Translations under genes and position numbers: made by a program
Shown here: positions 1 to 7,667 of the stretch, piece after piece
Position numbering within the stretch: position 1 is the stretch's first letter
How the letters are laid out: every line of letters begins with the position of its first letter
Assembly: GCA_029860075.1 (NCBI GenBank)
Contig: JAOUBX010000007.1
Coordinates: 1 to 35,354, forward strand
DNA: 35,354 nucleotides
Direction: 5' to 3'
Source of the DNA: Deltaproteobacteria bacterium
GTDB taxonomy: Bacteria; Desulfobacterota; JADFVX01
Notes under the pieces: model-generated
What the model was told of the DNA's origin: nothing
What the model saw: the letters and a program-made list of their open reading frames with translations, nothing else
The model's database searches: none

Positions 1-301
1 TCGGAGATCTCCGAATCCCAATTTATTACATTGAATGAGTACTGGTACCGATCTCACTTCCCTCCTTAAAACTATTTACAAAAAAGAATACATCATGTAT
101 ATAAATAAAGTTAAAAGCCTGGGGGAAAGTTAAATGGGAAAAGTAAAGACATTGAAGGAAAGAAAAAGCCCGGGCCGGTGATGGTTACGGGTTTTTTTGA
201 TTTTGGAGGCTCTTTTTTGTGAGACGGCAGGAGGATAATTCCTGGAAGATTGCCCGATTAATTGATAATAGCGACGAGCAGGTTTAAAAAAGGAGAGGGA
301 A
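1..301. other. Gene-free leader stretch
   Basis: I see no supportable gene here. The first 14 bases form a perfect palindrome (TCGGAGATCTCCGA) cut by the window edge, so its context is unknown. A terminator-like hairpin lies at 163-198. The last bases before 302 hold a good ribosome binding site (AAAGGAGAGGG) for the GFA-family gene. A minus-strand open frame at 130-375 overlaps this block, but it runs into the GFA gene and has no recognisable protein content. Confidence 0.5.
163..198 (+). terminator. Rho-independent terminator-like hairpin
   Basis: AAAAAGCCCG at 163-172 can pair with CGGGTTTTTT at about 188-197 (one G-T wobble), with a 15-nt loop and a run of seven T. It would end whatever is transcribed from left of the window, before the GFA-family gene at 302. 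Confidence 0.5.
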
Positions 302-736
302 ATGACTGATAAAAGTAAGGGGGAAGGGCACTGTCTTTGTGGGGCCGTGTATATTACTGCCTGGGCAATGAGCAATAAGGTTGGGGCCTGTCATTGCGGA
401 ATGTGCAGAAGGTGGACGGGGGGGCCTTTGATGGCCGTTAATTGCGGCAGTGAAGTTACTTTTGAGGGGAAGGAAAATATTAGTGTTTTTGAATCTTCAC
501 AGTGGGCGGAGCGTGGCTTTTGCAAAAAGTGCGGCAGTCATCTCTTTTACCGGTTAAAAGAAGAAAATCAATACATCATTCCCGCCGGTATCTTTGAAAA
601 CGGTGAAAACCTTGTTTTTGATAACCAGGTTTTTATCGATAAAAAACCGGCATATTATAGTTTTTCCAATGAAACGCAGAACATGACCGAGGCGGAGATA
701 TTTGCCATGTATGGTTCATCGCCTGAAAAGGGATAA
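302..736 (+). CDS. GFA / CENP-V-fold zinc protein
   Basis: A 144-residue protein of the GFA family (glutathione-dependent formaldehyde-activating enzyme, CENP-V fold), probably cytosolic. The zinc-binding cysteines typical of the family are visible: HCLCGAV near residue 11, CHCGMCRRWTGG near residue 31 and GFCKKCGSH near residue 73. This is about the normal length for the family. The start at 302 is supported by an AAAGGAGAGGG ribosome binding site a few bases upstream. Most bacterial members have no proven substrate, and the formaldehyde activity of the name-giving enzyme should not be transferred to this one. Its 3' end overlaps the next small gene by 35 nt, so the two are probably co-transcribed. 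Confidence 0.88.
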   Translation: MTDKSKGEGHCLCGAVYITAWAMSNKVGACHCGMCRRWTGGPLMAVNCGSEVTFEGKENISVFESSQWAERGFCKKCGSHLFYRLKEENQYIIPAGIFENGENLVFDNQVFIDKKPAYYSFSNETQNMTEAEIFAMYGSSPEKG

Positions 737-1070
737 AATTGAAAAGGGAAAACAAATCCGATGTCCCTATACGGTTACAGTAGTCGAAGGGATAAGCGAA
801 CTGGAAGCGGGAATTCTCAATGATTTGCAGACCCTCATTGTTTCCGGTAAAGAGAGGAAAGAACGCGATGAGATCATCGAAGATTTTGAAGAGGTGACGG
901 GGTATGCGCCGACAGATGAGAAAAAAATGGACAAGAGGATAAAAGAACTGGTAGAGATTATTGGAGAACTTGATGAACTAAAATCAGATACGGATGCCGT
1001 CAGACTCCATATGGATAAACTGCTTAAGGTCTACGAAAGGAGATGGACTAAGGCCGTGGAATCGAATTGA
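702..1070 (+). CDS. Small charged helical hypothetical protein
   Basis: I do not recognise this 122-residue product. From about residue 30 on it is rich in E, K, D and L (for example KMDKRIKELVEIIGELDEL), consistent with a coiled-coil or helical bundle. There is no signal peptide and no membrane segment. The first ATG at 702 lies inside the GFA-family gene; a second in-frame ATG is at 711. A GGCGGAG stretch upstream of 702 could act as a ribosome binding site. The overlap suggests translational coupling, but the true start is uncertain and the first 12 or so residues may not be part of the protein. It is followed by two hairpins, the second a good terminator. Confidence 0.6.
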   Translation: MPCMVHRLKRDKIEKGKQIRCPYTVTVVEGISELEAGILNDLQTLIVSGKERKERDEIIEDFEEVTGYAPTDEKKMDKRIKELVEIIGELDELKSDTDAVRLHMDKLLKVYERRWTKAVESN

Positions 1071-1085
1071 AATGAAAGAGAGAAT

Positions 1086-1135
1086 GTAACTATTCAGCGT
1101 TTTTACTCATACAGGATTTTTCGCTGAATAGTTAC
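1086..1135. repeat. 14-bp perfect inverted repeat
   Basis: GTAACTATTCAGCG at 1086-1099 is exactly complementary to CGCTGAATAGTTAC at 1122-1135, with a 22-nt loop. The core GTAACTATTCAG also forms the arms of a larger element at 22290-22500, so this is probably a member of the same dispersed palindromic repeat family rather than a gene-specific operator. Confidence 0.7.
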
Positions 1136-1153
1136 GAAATATTTTTATTACAG

Positions 1154-1181
1154 AGGGCCGGAAGATATTCCGGCCCTTTTT
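1154..1181 (+). terminator. Rho-independent terminator
   Basis: AGGGCCGGAA (1154-1163) pairs perfectly with TTCCGGCCCT (1168-1177) around a GATA loop, and the T run follows. It is placed to end the GFA/hypothetical transcript before the cytochrome gene. Confidence 0.85.
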
Positions 1182-1211
1182 ATGGCAGGTAACATTCTTC
1201 CGTTGCTTTCC

Positions 1212-1248
1212 TTGACAAGATGATGAACACACAAATATACTTTGTCCA
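1212..1248 (+). promoter_or_regulatory. Sigma-70 promoter abutting the cytochrome c start
   Basis: TTGACA at 1212-1217 is followed after 18 nt by TATACT at 1236-1241, and the ATG of the cytochrome gene begins at 1248, only six bases after the -10 box. Transcription would therefore start at or next to the A of the ATG. No Shine-Dalgarno sequence precedes this ATG. Together these suggest a leaderless mRNA. Confidence 0.65.
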
Positions 1249-1706
1249 TGAAGAAACTCTTTTTTATTCCCCTTTTCATATTACTGTTCACGGCATGCTC
1301 GAAAGAGGAAGAGCCGCCCCTCATTATTCTTACCAATGAAGTCGCTACAGATAAGGATAAAAAGAAAACAGTTTTTACAAAACCTCCCAAGCAGATGCGC
1401 CACTGCACGCCCTGCCATAATTTTAAAAAAGAGGGAAAGCGCAAGATAGGTCCCAACCTTTACGGCATTGTGGGCAAAAAGGTGGGGCAGGCCGAAGGCT
1501 TCAGGTATTCTAAAGCCTTTGCCGAAGGGGAGTGGACCTGGACACGTGAGAACATCCGTCTTATTATTAGCCGAAGTACGGGCGCTGCCACGGAAGTCGT
1601 CAAGACCTTGAGTGGTGATCCTTCGGCCAAGACGAATATGAAATTTTACGGCGCCGGCGATTCCGATGCCGAGATTATTCTTGATTATCTGGAGACGCTT
1701 AAATAA
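1248..1706 (+). CDS. Monoheme class I cytochrome c lipoprotein
   Basis: A 152-residue exported electron carrier. The N-terminus MKKLFFIPLFILLFTAC is a lipoprotein signal peptide with a lipobox ending in Cys, so the mature protein is probably anchored to a membrane on the periplasmic side. A single CXXCH heme-attachment motif (CTPCH) follows, then a conserved GPNLYGIVGKKVG stretch typical of the mitochondrial/bacterial cytochrome c fold, and a candidate axial Met in KTNMKFYG. The ATG at 1248 is preferred over an in-frame TTG at 1242 because the signal peptide begins there. The -10 box lies six bases upstream, so the mRNA may be leaderless. Its redox partner cannot be named from the context. 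Confidence 0.87.
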   Translation: MKKLFFIPLFILLFTACSKEEEPPLIILTNEVATDKDKKKTVFTKPPKQMRHCTPCHNFKKEGKRKIGPNLYGIVGKKVGQAEGFRYSKAFAEGEWTWTRENIRLIISRSTGAATEVVKTLSGDPSAKTNMKFYGAGDSDAEIILDYLETLK

Positions 1707-1724
1707 GGGTATTAATCAAAAAAA

Positions 1725-1895
1725 AAATTGGACACAGATTTACGCTGATTCACTATGATTTTCACAGATTTTTTAATTAATCATTGAAATCCATGTCCTT
1801 TCGGCGTGGATTCTTTGCTAACTCTATCTACTAATTTTTATATTTTTTATCTGTGTTCATCATAGCTTATCTGTGCAGATCAGTGTCTAATGAAT
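1725..1895. repeat. Degenerate dispersed intergenic repeat (ATCTGTG words)
   Basis: The gap between the convergent cytochrome and DUF445 genes holds words such as GGACACAGATTTACGCTGAT and, on the opposite strand, ATCTGTGTTCATCATAGC and ATCTGTGCAGATCAGTGTCT. They form a loose inverted arrangement. Repeats of this style are common between genes in many delta-proteobacterial and related genomes. I see no gene in it. Confidence 0.5.
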
Positions 1896-1911
1896 ATTGT
1901 TAGATTGAAAA

Positions 1912-2514
1912 CTAATTCAGAAAATGGACGACTGCAACCTGGACAGAGCCGATGATAAAACCGAGAACGGCTCCTACGATCTCAATATGTCTCAGTTCTC
2001 TTGCCACCAGCTCGAAGACAAGCTTTTCGAGTTTCTTGATGTCAAAGGCATCCACCCTGGCTGTCACAAGTTCCTTTACATTGACCATGTCGTGAAACCT
2101 GTCGAGCAGTTCGGGTTTTTTCCCTTCAACCTGCTTGACGATCTCCTTTGAAAGGTAGTACTTGATGCTGTTCAGGATGGAATCGGAGATAACGCCGACA
2201 ATGGGGTATTTTTTCACTGATTCCGTTCTGATGTAGTTTTTGATAATCCCCTCGATGGCATGTTCCACCTCATCTTCCCAACCCGAATCTTCCAGTATTT
2301 CCGATATGTCCTTTGATGACAGCAGTTCCCTTTCAATGGTTTTTGCAAGGCTGTGTGCAAATGCCTCGCGCCGCTTTGGAAGCACGCCGTGAAAGGTAAT
2401 GCCGAGAACCTTAACGGGATGATAAGGCTTAAAAAGCATTTTTATGGCGATATAGTTGGTAAGCCAGCCGATAATTGCGCCGATAATGGGCAGAAGTATA
2501 AGCCTGTAGTCCAT
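1912..2514 (-). CDS. DUF445 family membrane protein
   Basis: A 200-residue protein of the DUF445 family. The family hallmark is at the N-terminus: a membrane segment (LILLPIIGAIIGWLTNYIAI) running into KMLFKPYHPVKVLGITFHGVLPKRR. The middle is a soluble helical region, and a second membrane segment (VGAVLGFIIGSVQVAVVHFL) ends the protein. Its length is about that of short bacterial members. CGAGG upstream of the ATG serves as a modest ribosome binding site. It is divergent from the lipoprotein pair at 2683, across about 170 bp that should hold both promoters. The molecular function of the family is not established. Confidence 0.85.
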   Translation of the reverse strand: MDYRLILLPIIGAIIGWLTNYIAIKMLFKPYHPVKVLGITFHGVLPKRREAFAHSLAKTIERELLSSKDISEILEDSGWEDEVEHAIEGIIKNYIRTESVKKYPIVGVISDSILNSIKYYLSKEIVKQVEGKKPELLDRFHDMVNVKELVTARVDAFDIKKLEKLVFELVARELRHIEIVGAVLGFIIGSVQVAVVHFLN

Positions 2515-2682
2515 GAAAACCTCGGGTTTGACAATGGCTTAATTCTACTTCAGGGAAGGGACGGAGTCAAGGCGCCGGGGGATTGCTTCCACAGGACAGA
2601 GGCGGGTTATACCGCGTTTATTTGTGCATTCCGCAGTTTTTTGTGGTAAAAATAATATATGGCATATTTAAGAGGGAGCGCA

Positions 2683-4203
2683 ATGATGACTATGTTCAAA
2701 AATATTAAATTATCTTTTTCTGCTCCTTCCATGCTGCTTGTTATCCTCCTTTTGGCGGTTTTGTCCGGTGGATGCTCGGGTTCCAGGCCTAAAGCCGATG
2801 CGGCGCCGGGGATGGCGGGAAAGCAGGAGCTGGAAGAAATCATTCCTTATACAATGGGGAATATCAAATGGCACAAGGCATTATATAAAGAGGGGTGGCG
2901 TGTTGTCACGTCCAGCGAAAAGGCATTGAGCTATGCGAAAGAGAAATCCATAAAGTCTTCCGGCAGCGCCCTGTCAGAGCTTCTTGCGAGCTATGGCAAG
3001 AGAACGGGAGACCTGGGCCGGGATATGAAGGATGCTGTCGCTGCTGCCGGAAGAAGAACGCAAAAGGTTTTTAGGGAAGGGAAGGAAAAAAGCGGCGACA
3101 TTATTGAAAAGACCCATGTCCTGGGCCAACGTGAAATTCACTACGGAGAGGAGAATTTCCGTGCTGCCTGGGGCCACCTGATCAAAGGAAATATGTCTAT
3201 AGGAGCAAGGACCGAGGCGGACAGAAAGGAACTGGCCGCACTTCCTCATAACTATTATTCAGGTATTAAGGAGGACTTCAGCAACATAAAAGAGGCAACT
3301 GACGGCTTTCTTGAAAAGGTTACCGGACCCATAAACGATTCATGGGAAGATGCTTTTCAAAAGGCAGGCAATGAATTCAGGGAGCAGTATGAACTGTCGG
3401 GACAAAAGGGGAATTCCCTGACCGCTCTTGGGCCTATCCTTTACGGTTATCTCAAGGTTTTTTACGAGGGATTTGCAGCCCCTTCCTCAAAAACGATTGT
3501 TAAAAAAGGGATCATCGGCACAAGCCGGGCCCTCTTTCTTCCCGCCTCGGCAACGGTGGTAGCAGGCAGGACTGTTCAGTCTGCCGGGCTCGCTGTTTAC
3601 TATACGGGCAAGAGCGGCATAAATATTATAGCGCCCACCGTGGAGGGCGGATTTTATACGGGGCTTGCCATGCTCTCTCTCGGCGCCGTTCCTCTTACCT
3701 ATGCGTCAGGTATTACGCTTGGCGCCATTAACCAGGTAGCCTTCACGGCAGGAGCGCCTGTTGCCGGGACTGCCGAAGGCGCAGCCCGGGGGGTGGGCGG
3801 TTCGGCAAAATATGTGGGATTTCTTGCTTATGACAGCGTTAAGGGGACGACGAAAGTCGTTATTAACCAGACAAGCGCCGGTATTGTCCTTGGTTATAAC
3901 GCGCTCACTGCCATCCCCCTGCACCTTCTTGTCGGCGCCGTTGACAGCGCCATTTTCCTTGCCTGGGACGGGCCGAGGCTTGTTTTAATCAAAGCGAGCG
4001 GGCAGGCAGGTAAAAACTATAGCCCCGGAGACCTTCCATCGGGAGTCGTTGTTAATATTGATGAAATGAGGAAGGAAAACGGTATTAAAGTAGAAGTTTT
4101 GTCCGAAGATCCTCATGTTATAAAAGAAGTAATCGAGAAAATTCCATGTGATTTAAGGGAAGGAGGCGGGGCCTGTGAACAATTGCAGCAGGAAATATTC
4201 TAA
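2683..4203 (+). CDS. Large lipoprotein, first of a paralogous pair
   Basis: A 506-residue putative lipoprotein of unknown function. The start at 2683 is chosen over the upstream in-frame ATG at 2659 because AGAGGGAG sits just before it and the signal peptide begins there. A hydrophobic stretch ends in LSGGC, a lipobox. Residues about 60-150 are charged and helical with weak 11-residue periodicity (SYGKRTGDLGR, DMKDAVAAAGR). Residues about 265-430 are Gly/Ala/Thr-rich and hydrophobic. The C-terminal 90 residues (AIFLAWDGPRLVLIKASGQ through NIDEMRKENG) resemble the C-terminus of the next gene. Its 3' end overlaps that gene by 29 nt, which implies coupled translation and a joint function at the membrane. 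No known domain was recognised. Confidence 0.8.
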   Translation: MMTMFKNIKLSFSAPSMLLVILLLAVLSGGCSGSRPKADAAPGMAGKQELEEIIPYTMGNIKWHKALYKEGWRVVTSSEKALSYAKEKSIKSSGSALSELLASYGKRTGDLGRDMKDAVAAAGRRTQKVFREGKEKSGDIIEKTHVLGQREIHYGEENFRAAWGHLIKGNMSIGARTEADRKELAALPHNYYSGIKEDFSNIKEATDGFLEKVTGPINDSWEDAFQKAGNEFREQYELSGQKGNSLTALGPILYGYLKVFYEGFAAPSSKTIVKKGIIGTSRALFLPASATVVAGRTVQSAGLAVYYTGKSGINIIAPTVEGGFYTGLAMLSLGAVPLTYASGITLGAINQVAFTAGAPVAGTAEGAARGVGGSAKYVGFLAYDSVKGTTKVVINQTSAGIVLGYNALTAIPLHLLVGAVDSAIFLAWDGPRLVLIKASGQAGKNYSPGDLPSGVVVNIDEMRKENGIKVEVLSEDPHVIKEVIEKIPCDLREGGGACEQLQQEIF

Positions 4204-6766
4204 ATTATGGGCAGTGGCGCTCATTGTCTGCATGGCGGGCTGTGCAAAGAAGGTTGATGATCCCCTCAAATATACGAAGAAGCTGGCAAAAGAAGGCCAT
4301 TTATCGCTCTATAATAACGGCGCCTTCAGGGTGCCCCATACGTCCATAACGCTTATACCGCCCGGTCCCGATACCCTTCAGTTTGCCGGGGAACTGGCGG
4401 GCCTTCGGGCAAAGCAGTCAATGACGCTTTCTCTAAAAAGGGCTGCCGAGTCAGTTGATGTCGTCGTCGAGGGGACAAAAGAGAGCTACGAGCTGGCAAA
4501 AAAAATCCATCAAGTGACAGACAGGGGCGCCAAAGCCATAAGGCGGGAGGTTAGCGGTACGGGGATTATACTCGTTTCCAAATCATACAGCGCCGGTAAA
4601 AACATTGCCGTCAAATCATGGGAGTTTTCAAAAGAGAGGGTGGCCGACATAAACAGGCTCACATCAGCTACGATTGAAAGCTTTGACAAAAGCGGGAAAA
4701 AAGTTAGCGGCGCTATGGGAAAAGCGGGAGAATCGCTGTCTGAAAAATCAGAGCGCCTTGGAGAAAGCATGGCAACCGGCGCTGCTCAAAAAGGGGAGCA
4801 GATTGCCGGGGCGTCAGTTATTGAGGGTGAGGAAATAGCGGAAAGCGGAGAGATAAAAAGTAAGGAAATTGCCCGTGGTGCAATCAGAAAGGGTGATGAC
4901 ATTGTTGAAGGTTCCATTGCCAGGGGGAAGGAAATTATGATGGCGCCTGCAAAAGCGGGGAAAGAAATCATCAGGAAGTCGAGCGAAGTGGGTGATGAAA
5001 TTTCCGCAGAGGCCACTAGGAAGGGCGAAGAAATGGCAAGGCGCTCTGTCGAAAAGGGTGAAGAAATCGGGGAAAAGTACAGGGAGGCAGGCGAAAGGCA
5101 TATAGATAAATCGCTTGAAAAGGCAAGGGGGATTTACCGGCGGAGCAGGGAAAGAAGCGGAAAAGCGCTTTACTACGGATATGAACAGTTTGTTGTCGGT
5201 TATGCCACACTTCCTTCAAAACTGGGCAAGAGAAAAGAAAGCATAGGGGATAGCCTGGAAGAACTCAAACTGGGTGATATAGCCAGGGAAGAGTGGGAAA
5301 GGGCAAGAAAGCTGTCTAAAGGTCCTGCCGGACTTGCAGTAGAGACAGTAAGCGATTATGCTGAAGACGTTTCTGAACCCTTCAGGCGGGCAAAGGAAGA
5401 GCTTTCCGAAGGTTACAAAACATCAAGCATGAGTTTTTCCATATTAAAATCCATCGGCTGGGTACTTAAAGGGCTCTTATGGGATGCGACTCTGGAGCCT
5501 GCCGCAAAAATAACAGCCGCTTCGGTGGGCTATATTGGCGTCAACATGGTTGCTTTCCCGGCAATGGTTGTCATGAGGGAAGGCATAACAACCGTTGAGG
5601 TGGCGGCAGAGGTTACATGGAATACGGCAAGAGGCGCTTATGATATTGTGGCGCCTACTCCCATTGCCGCCGTTGCCGGTGTATACAGCCTTGTCGATTA
5701 TGCCTCTTCCAATGTTGTTGCCGGCGTAACCGCCCTGGGGGGTACCATGGCAGGAATGACTGAAAAGGGAGGGGGAGAAGTTGCCCGTCAGACGGTGAAG
5801 GGTGCCGGACAGGTAGCCGGCGCTGTTACAAAGGCCGGCGGCAAGGTGGCCGGTGAAGTTGTCAAGGGAGCAGGCGCTGTAACAGGCGCTGTCGTGGCAG
5901 GCGGGGGAACGGTACCGGCGGCAGCGGCAGGCACAACGGTTATGGGCGCCGGCCAGGTGGCAGGTGTTGCAACCAAAGGGGGCGGGCAGGTAGCTGCCGT
6001 GGCGACTAGAGGAGGCGCAGAAGCGGCGGCAGTTCTTGTAAAAGGCGCAGGAAAAATGACGGATCTCGTTATTACCGGTGCCGGCCAGGTTGCGGGCGCG
6101 CTTACCAAAGGGACCGGAAAAGTGGCCGGAGCAACGGTAAAGGGGGCCGGCAAAGTAACGGGCCTTACCATCAAGGGGACAGGCTATGCAGGGGCAGGCT
6201 TGCAGTACATTGGTGTTCCCCTCGCTGCGGCAGGCATTACCGTCACAGGGGGAGCGCTGGGAACGACTGTCGGTACGGCAGGCGGTCTTGCCGGAGGAAG
6301 TGTGTCAATCGTCGGTGAAAGCGGCGCAGCGGCAACGCAACTCTTTGGAAACACCATTGCAGGGACGGCATTGGCAGGAGGAACGGCAATCTCAACGGCG
6401 GGAGGAGGCGCTCTGGGTGTCTATGAGCTTTCAAAGGCCGTCGTCGTTCCCGCAGGATATGAACTGGGGAGCGGTATTGTTCTCAGCTACGGCACCCTCT
6501 CCCATATGGGCGCCCATTCCATCCTGGCCGTATCGGATTTTTCCTATATGGTTCTCTCTCTGGAAGGTCCCCGCTGGGTTGTTTATGCCGTTAAGGGAAA
6601 CCTCGGCCAGGGAGAAGAGCTGATGGCAGGAACGGTTCTCGATCTCAATAAAATGCAGGAAGGCGGTGAAGAGATGGCCTACCTGCCGCTTTCTGATGAA
6701 GAGATGAAAAATGTCGTTGAATCAGTTTATGAAAACCTGCCTGTTTTTGAGGAAGGGCCGCAATAA
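4175..6766 (+). CDS. Giant lipoprotein with two 11-residue repeat arrays
   Basis: An 863-residue putative lipoprotein. GTG is the start (4175), preceded by a strong AAGGAGG; the signal peptide ends with lipobox MAGC (Cys23). Residues about 200-320 form about 11 charged 11-residue repeats, for example IRKGDDIVEGS, TRKGEEMARRS and VEKGEEIGEKY. Residues about 415-520 are hydrophobic. Residues about 530-670 form a second array with the same period but Gly/Ala/Val-rich, for example VKGAGQVAGAV, TKAGGKVAGEV, TKGTGKVAGAT and VKGAGKVTGLT. The C-terminal 80 residues (LSLEGPRWVVYAVKG through LNKMQEGG) match the C-terminus of the preceding lipoprotein. Eleven-residue repeats of this kind are known in LEA proteins, apolipoproteins and synucleins, where they make amphipathic helices on lipid surfaces. 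A similar role here is inference. Confidence 0.8.
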   Translation: MNNCSRKYSKLWAVALIVCMAGCAKKVDDPLKYTKKLAKEGHLSLYNNGAFRVPHTSITLIPPGPDTLQFAGELAGLRAKQSMTLSLKRAAESVDVVVEGTKESYELAKKIHQVTDRGAKAIRREVSGTGIILVSKSYSAGKNIAVKSWEFSKERVADINRLTSATIESFDKSGKKVSGAMGKAGESLSEKSERLGESMATGAAQKGEQIAGASVIEGEEIAESGEIKSKEIARGAIRKGDDIVEGSIARGKEIMMAPAKAGKEIIRKSSEVGDEISAEATRKGEEMARRSVEKGEEIGEKYREAGERHIDKSLEKARGIYRRSRERSGKALYYGYEQFVVGYATLPSKLGKRKESIGDSLEELKLGDIAREEWERARKLSKGPAGLAVETVSDYAEDVSEPFRRAKEELSEGYKTSSMSFSILKSIGWVLKGLLWDATLEPAAKITAASVGYIGVNMVAFPAMVVMREGITTVEVAAEVTWNTARGAYDIVAPTPIAAVAGVYSLVDYASSNVVAGVTALGGTMAGMTEKGGGEVARQTVKGAGQVAGAVTKAGGKVAGEVVKGAGAVTGAVVAGGGTVPAAAAGTTVMGAGQVAGVATKGGGQVAAVATRGGAEAAAVLVKGAGKMTDLVITGAGQVAGALTKGTGKVAGATVKGAGKVTGLTIKGTGYAGAGLQYIGVPLAAAGITVTGGALGTTVGTAGGLAGGSVSIVGESGAAATQLFGNTIAGTALAGGTAISTAGGGALGVYELSKAVVVPAGYELGSGIVLSYGTLSHMGAHSILAVSDFSYMVLSLEGPRWVVYAVKGNLGQGEELMAGTVLDLNKMQEGGEEMAYLPLSDEEMKNVVESVYENLPVFEEGPQ

Positions 6767-6820
6767 GTATTGCATCGGTGGCTGATATTTACAGGCAGGG
6801 AAGGGCAAAAGAGGTGTGGC

Positions 6821-7438
6821 TCAGAGTTCGCCTTGCCTTTTATCGGGCTTTTTCGTCCATCGGAGAAATAGCAAAATCACTGCCAGCAGTAAAAAGGCGC
6901 AGCCAACCTCCACCAGGAGTCCCGCCCAGATGTAGGTCCTTTTGAGCGCTTTGGGAGAGATTTCTATCTTGATTTTCGGGTTCGTTTGCTGCAATTTAAG
7001 GGATGATCGCTCCACAGCCAGAGTGATATTATAGCGCACTCCCTGCCGGGCCGGAAAGCGGCCAAGCAGTTTCCCCATTTTTTCCCTTTTGTAACCCTTA
7101 TTACTATCCAGTGAATGACCGTGAGCCACCTTTTTCCCGTCCACCTCTACAGTCCAGGAAATAAATAATTCGGCAGGAAAGGGCTCACACCGTTGCGGCG
7201 CTACGGTTTCGATACCGAGCAGGCAGATTTGTTCCTGTATATCCAGCTTCCGTTCCGTCTCAAGGCGAATTTCATAAATGGCGTTATAGCGCGCCATATA
7301 CTCCCTCTCCAGGGTCTCGCCTTTCTCCACTTTGACAAGGAACTCAAGGGGCTCCGCCTTGAGGCTGAAGAAAAGGAAGGCCGCAATTGAAAAGAGCACA
7401 ACAGCCCCAACAAGAAGAGTAACGGCATTTCGCAGCAT
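6821..7438 (-). CDS. Two-TM membrane protein of unknown function
   Basis: A 205-residue protein that I do not recognise. An N-terminal membrane helix (VTLLVGAVVLFSIAAFLFFSL, about residues 7-27) and a C-terminal one (YIWAGLLVEVGCAFLLLAVILLFL, about residues 168-192) enclose about 140 residues with alternating polar and hydrophobic residues, probably a beta-rich extracytoplasmic domain with a Cys pair (ICLLG and RCEPF). The C-terminus is short and basic, as expected for a cytoplasmic tail. It converges on the lipoprotein pair and stands alone. The region upstream of its start (7439-7667) contains no other gene. Confidence 0.7.
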   Translation of the reverse strand: MLRNAVTLLVGAVVLFSIAAFLFFSLKAEPLEFLVKVEKGETLEREYMARYNAIYEIRLETERKLDIQEQICLLGIETVAPQRCEPFPAELFISWTVEVDGKKVAHGHSLDSNKGYKREKMGKLLGRFPARQGVRYNITLAVERSSLKLQQTNPKIKIEISPKALKRTYIWAGLLVEVGCAFLLLAVILLFLRWTKKPDKRQGEL

Positions 7439-7667
7439 AACAAGCCCTTTTCCTTTTTAAATAGAGACGCTTTTTCCCTTTATGCAGTGTGCTAATTTAA
7501 GACTTAACAGGCCTTTTTGTCAAATTTATAAATTCTTTTCCCTAATGATGCTGTTTTCAGCCTGAATGCAATATTGCAATAACCTGACCTGATCTTTAGC
7601 CGGAAGCATAAATAGAGGTAGATGACCGGGCAATATCATGTTGAGAATATTGGCCGTTGCCCTTCAT

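Noticed and set aside
4790..5130. CRISPR-like or tandem DNA repeat
   Set aside because: The regularity is at the protein level with a 33-nt period and no conserved DNA repeat or spacers. It is an 11-residue coding repeat.
5788..6174. 128-aa minus-strand Pro/Ala-rich frame
   Set aside because: Exact shadow of the Gly/Ala/Val repeat array of the lipoprotein. Its apparent repeats come from the sense strand.
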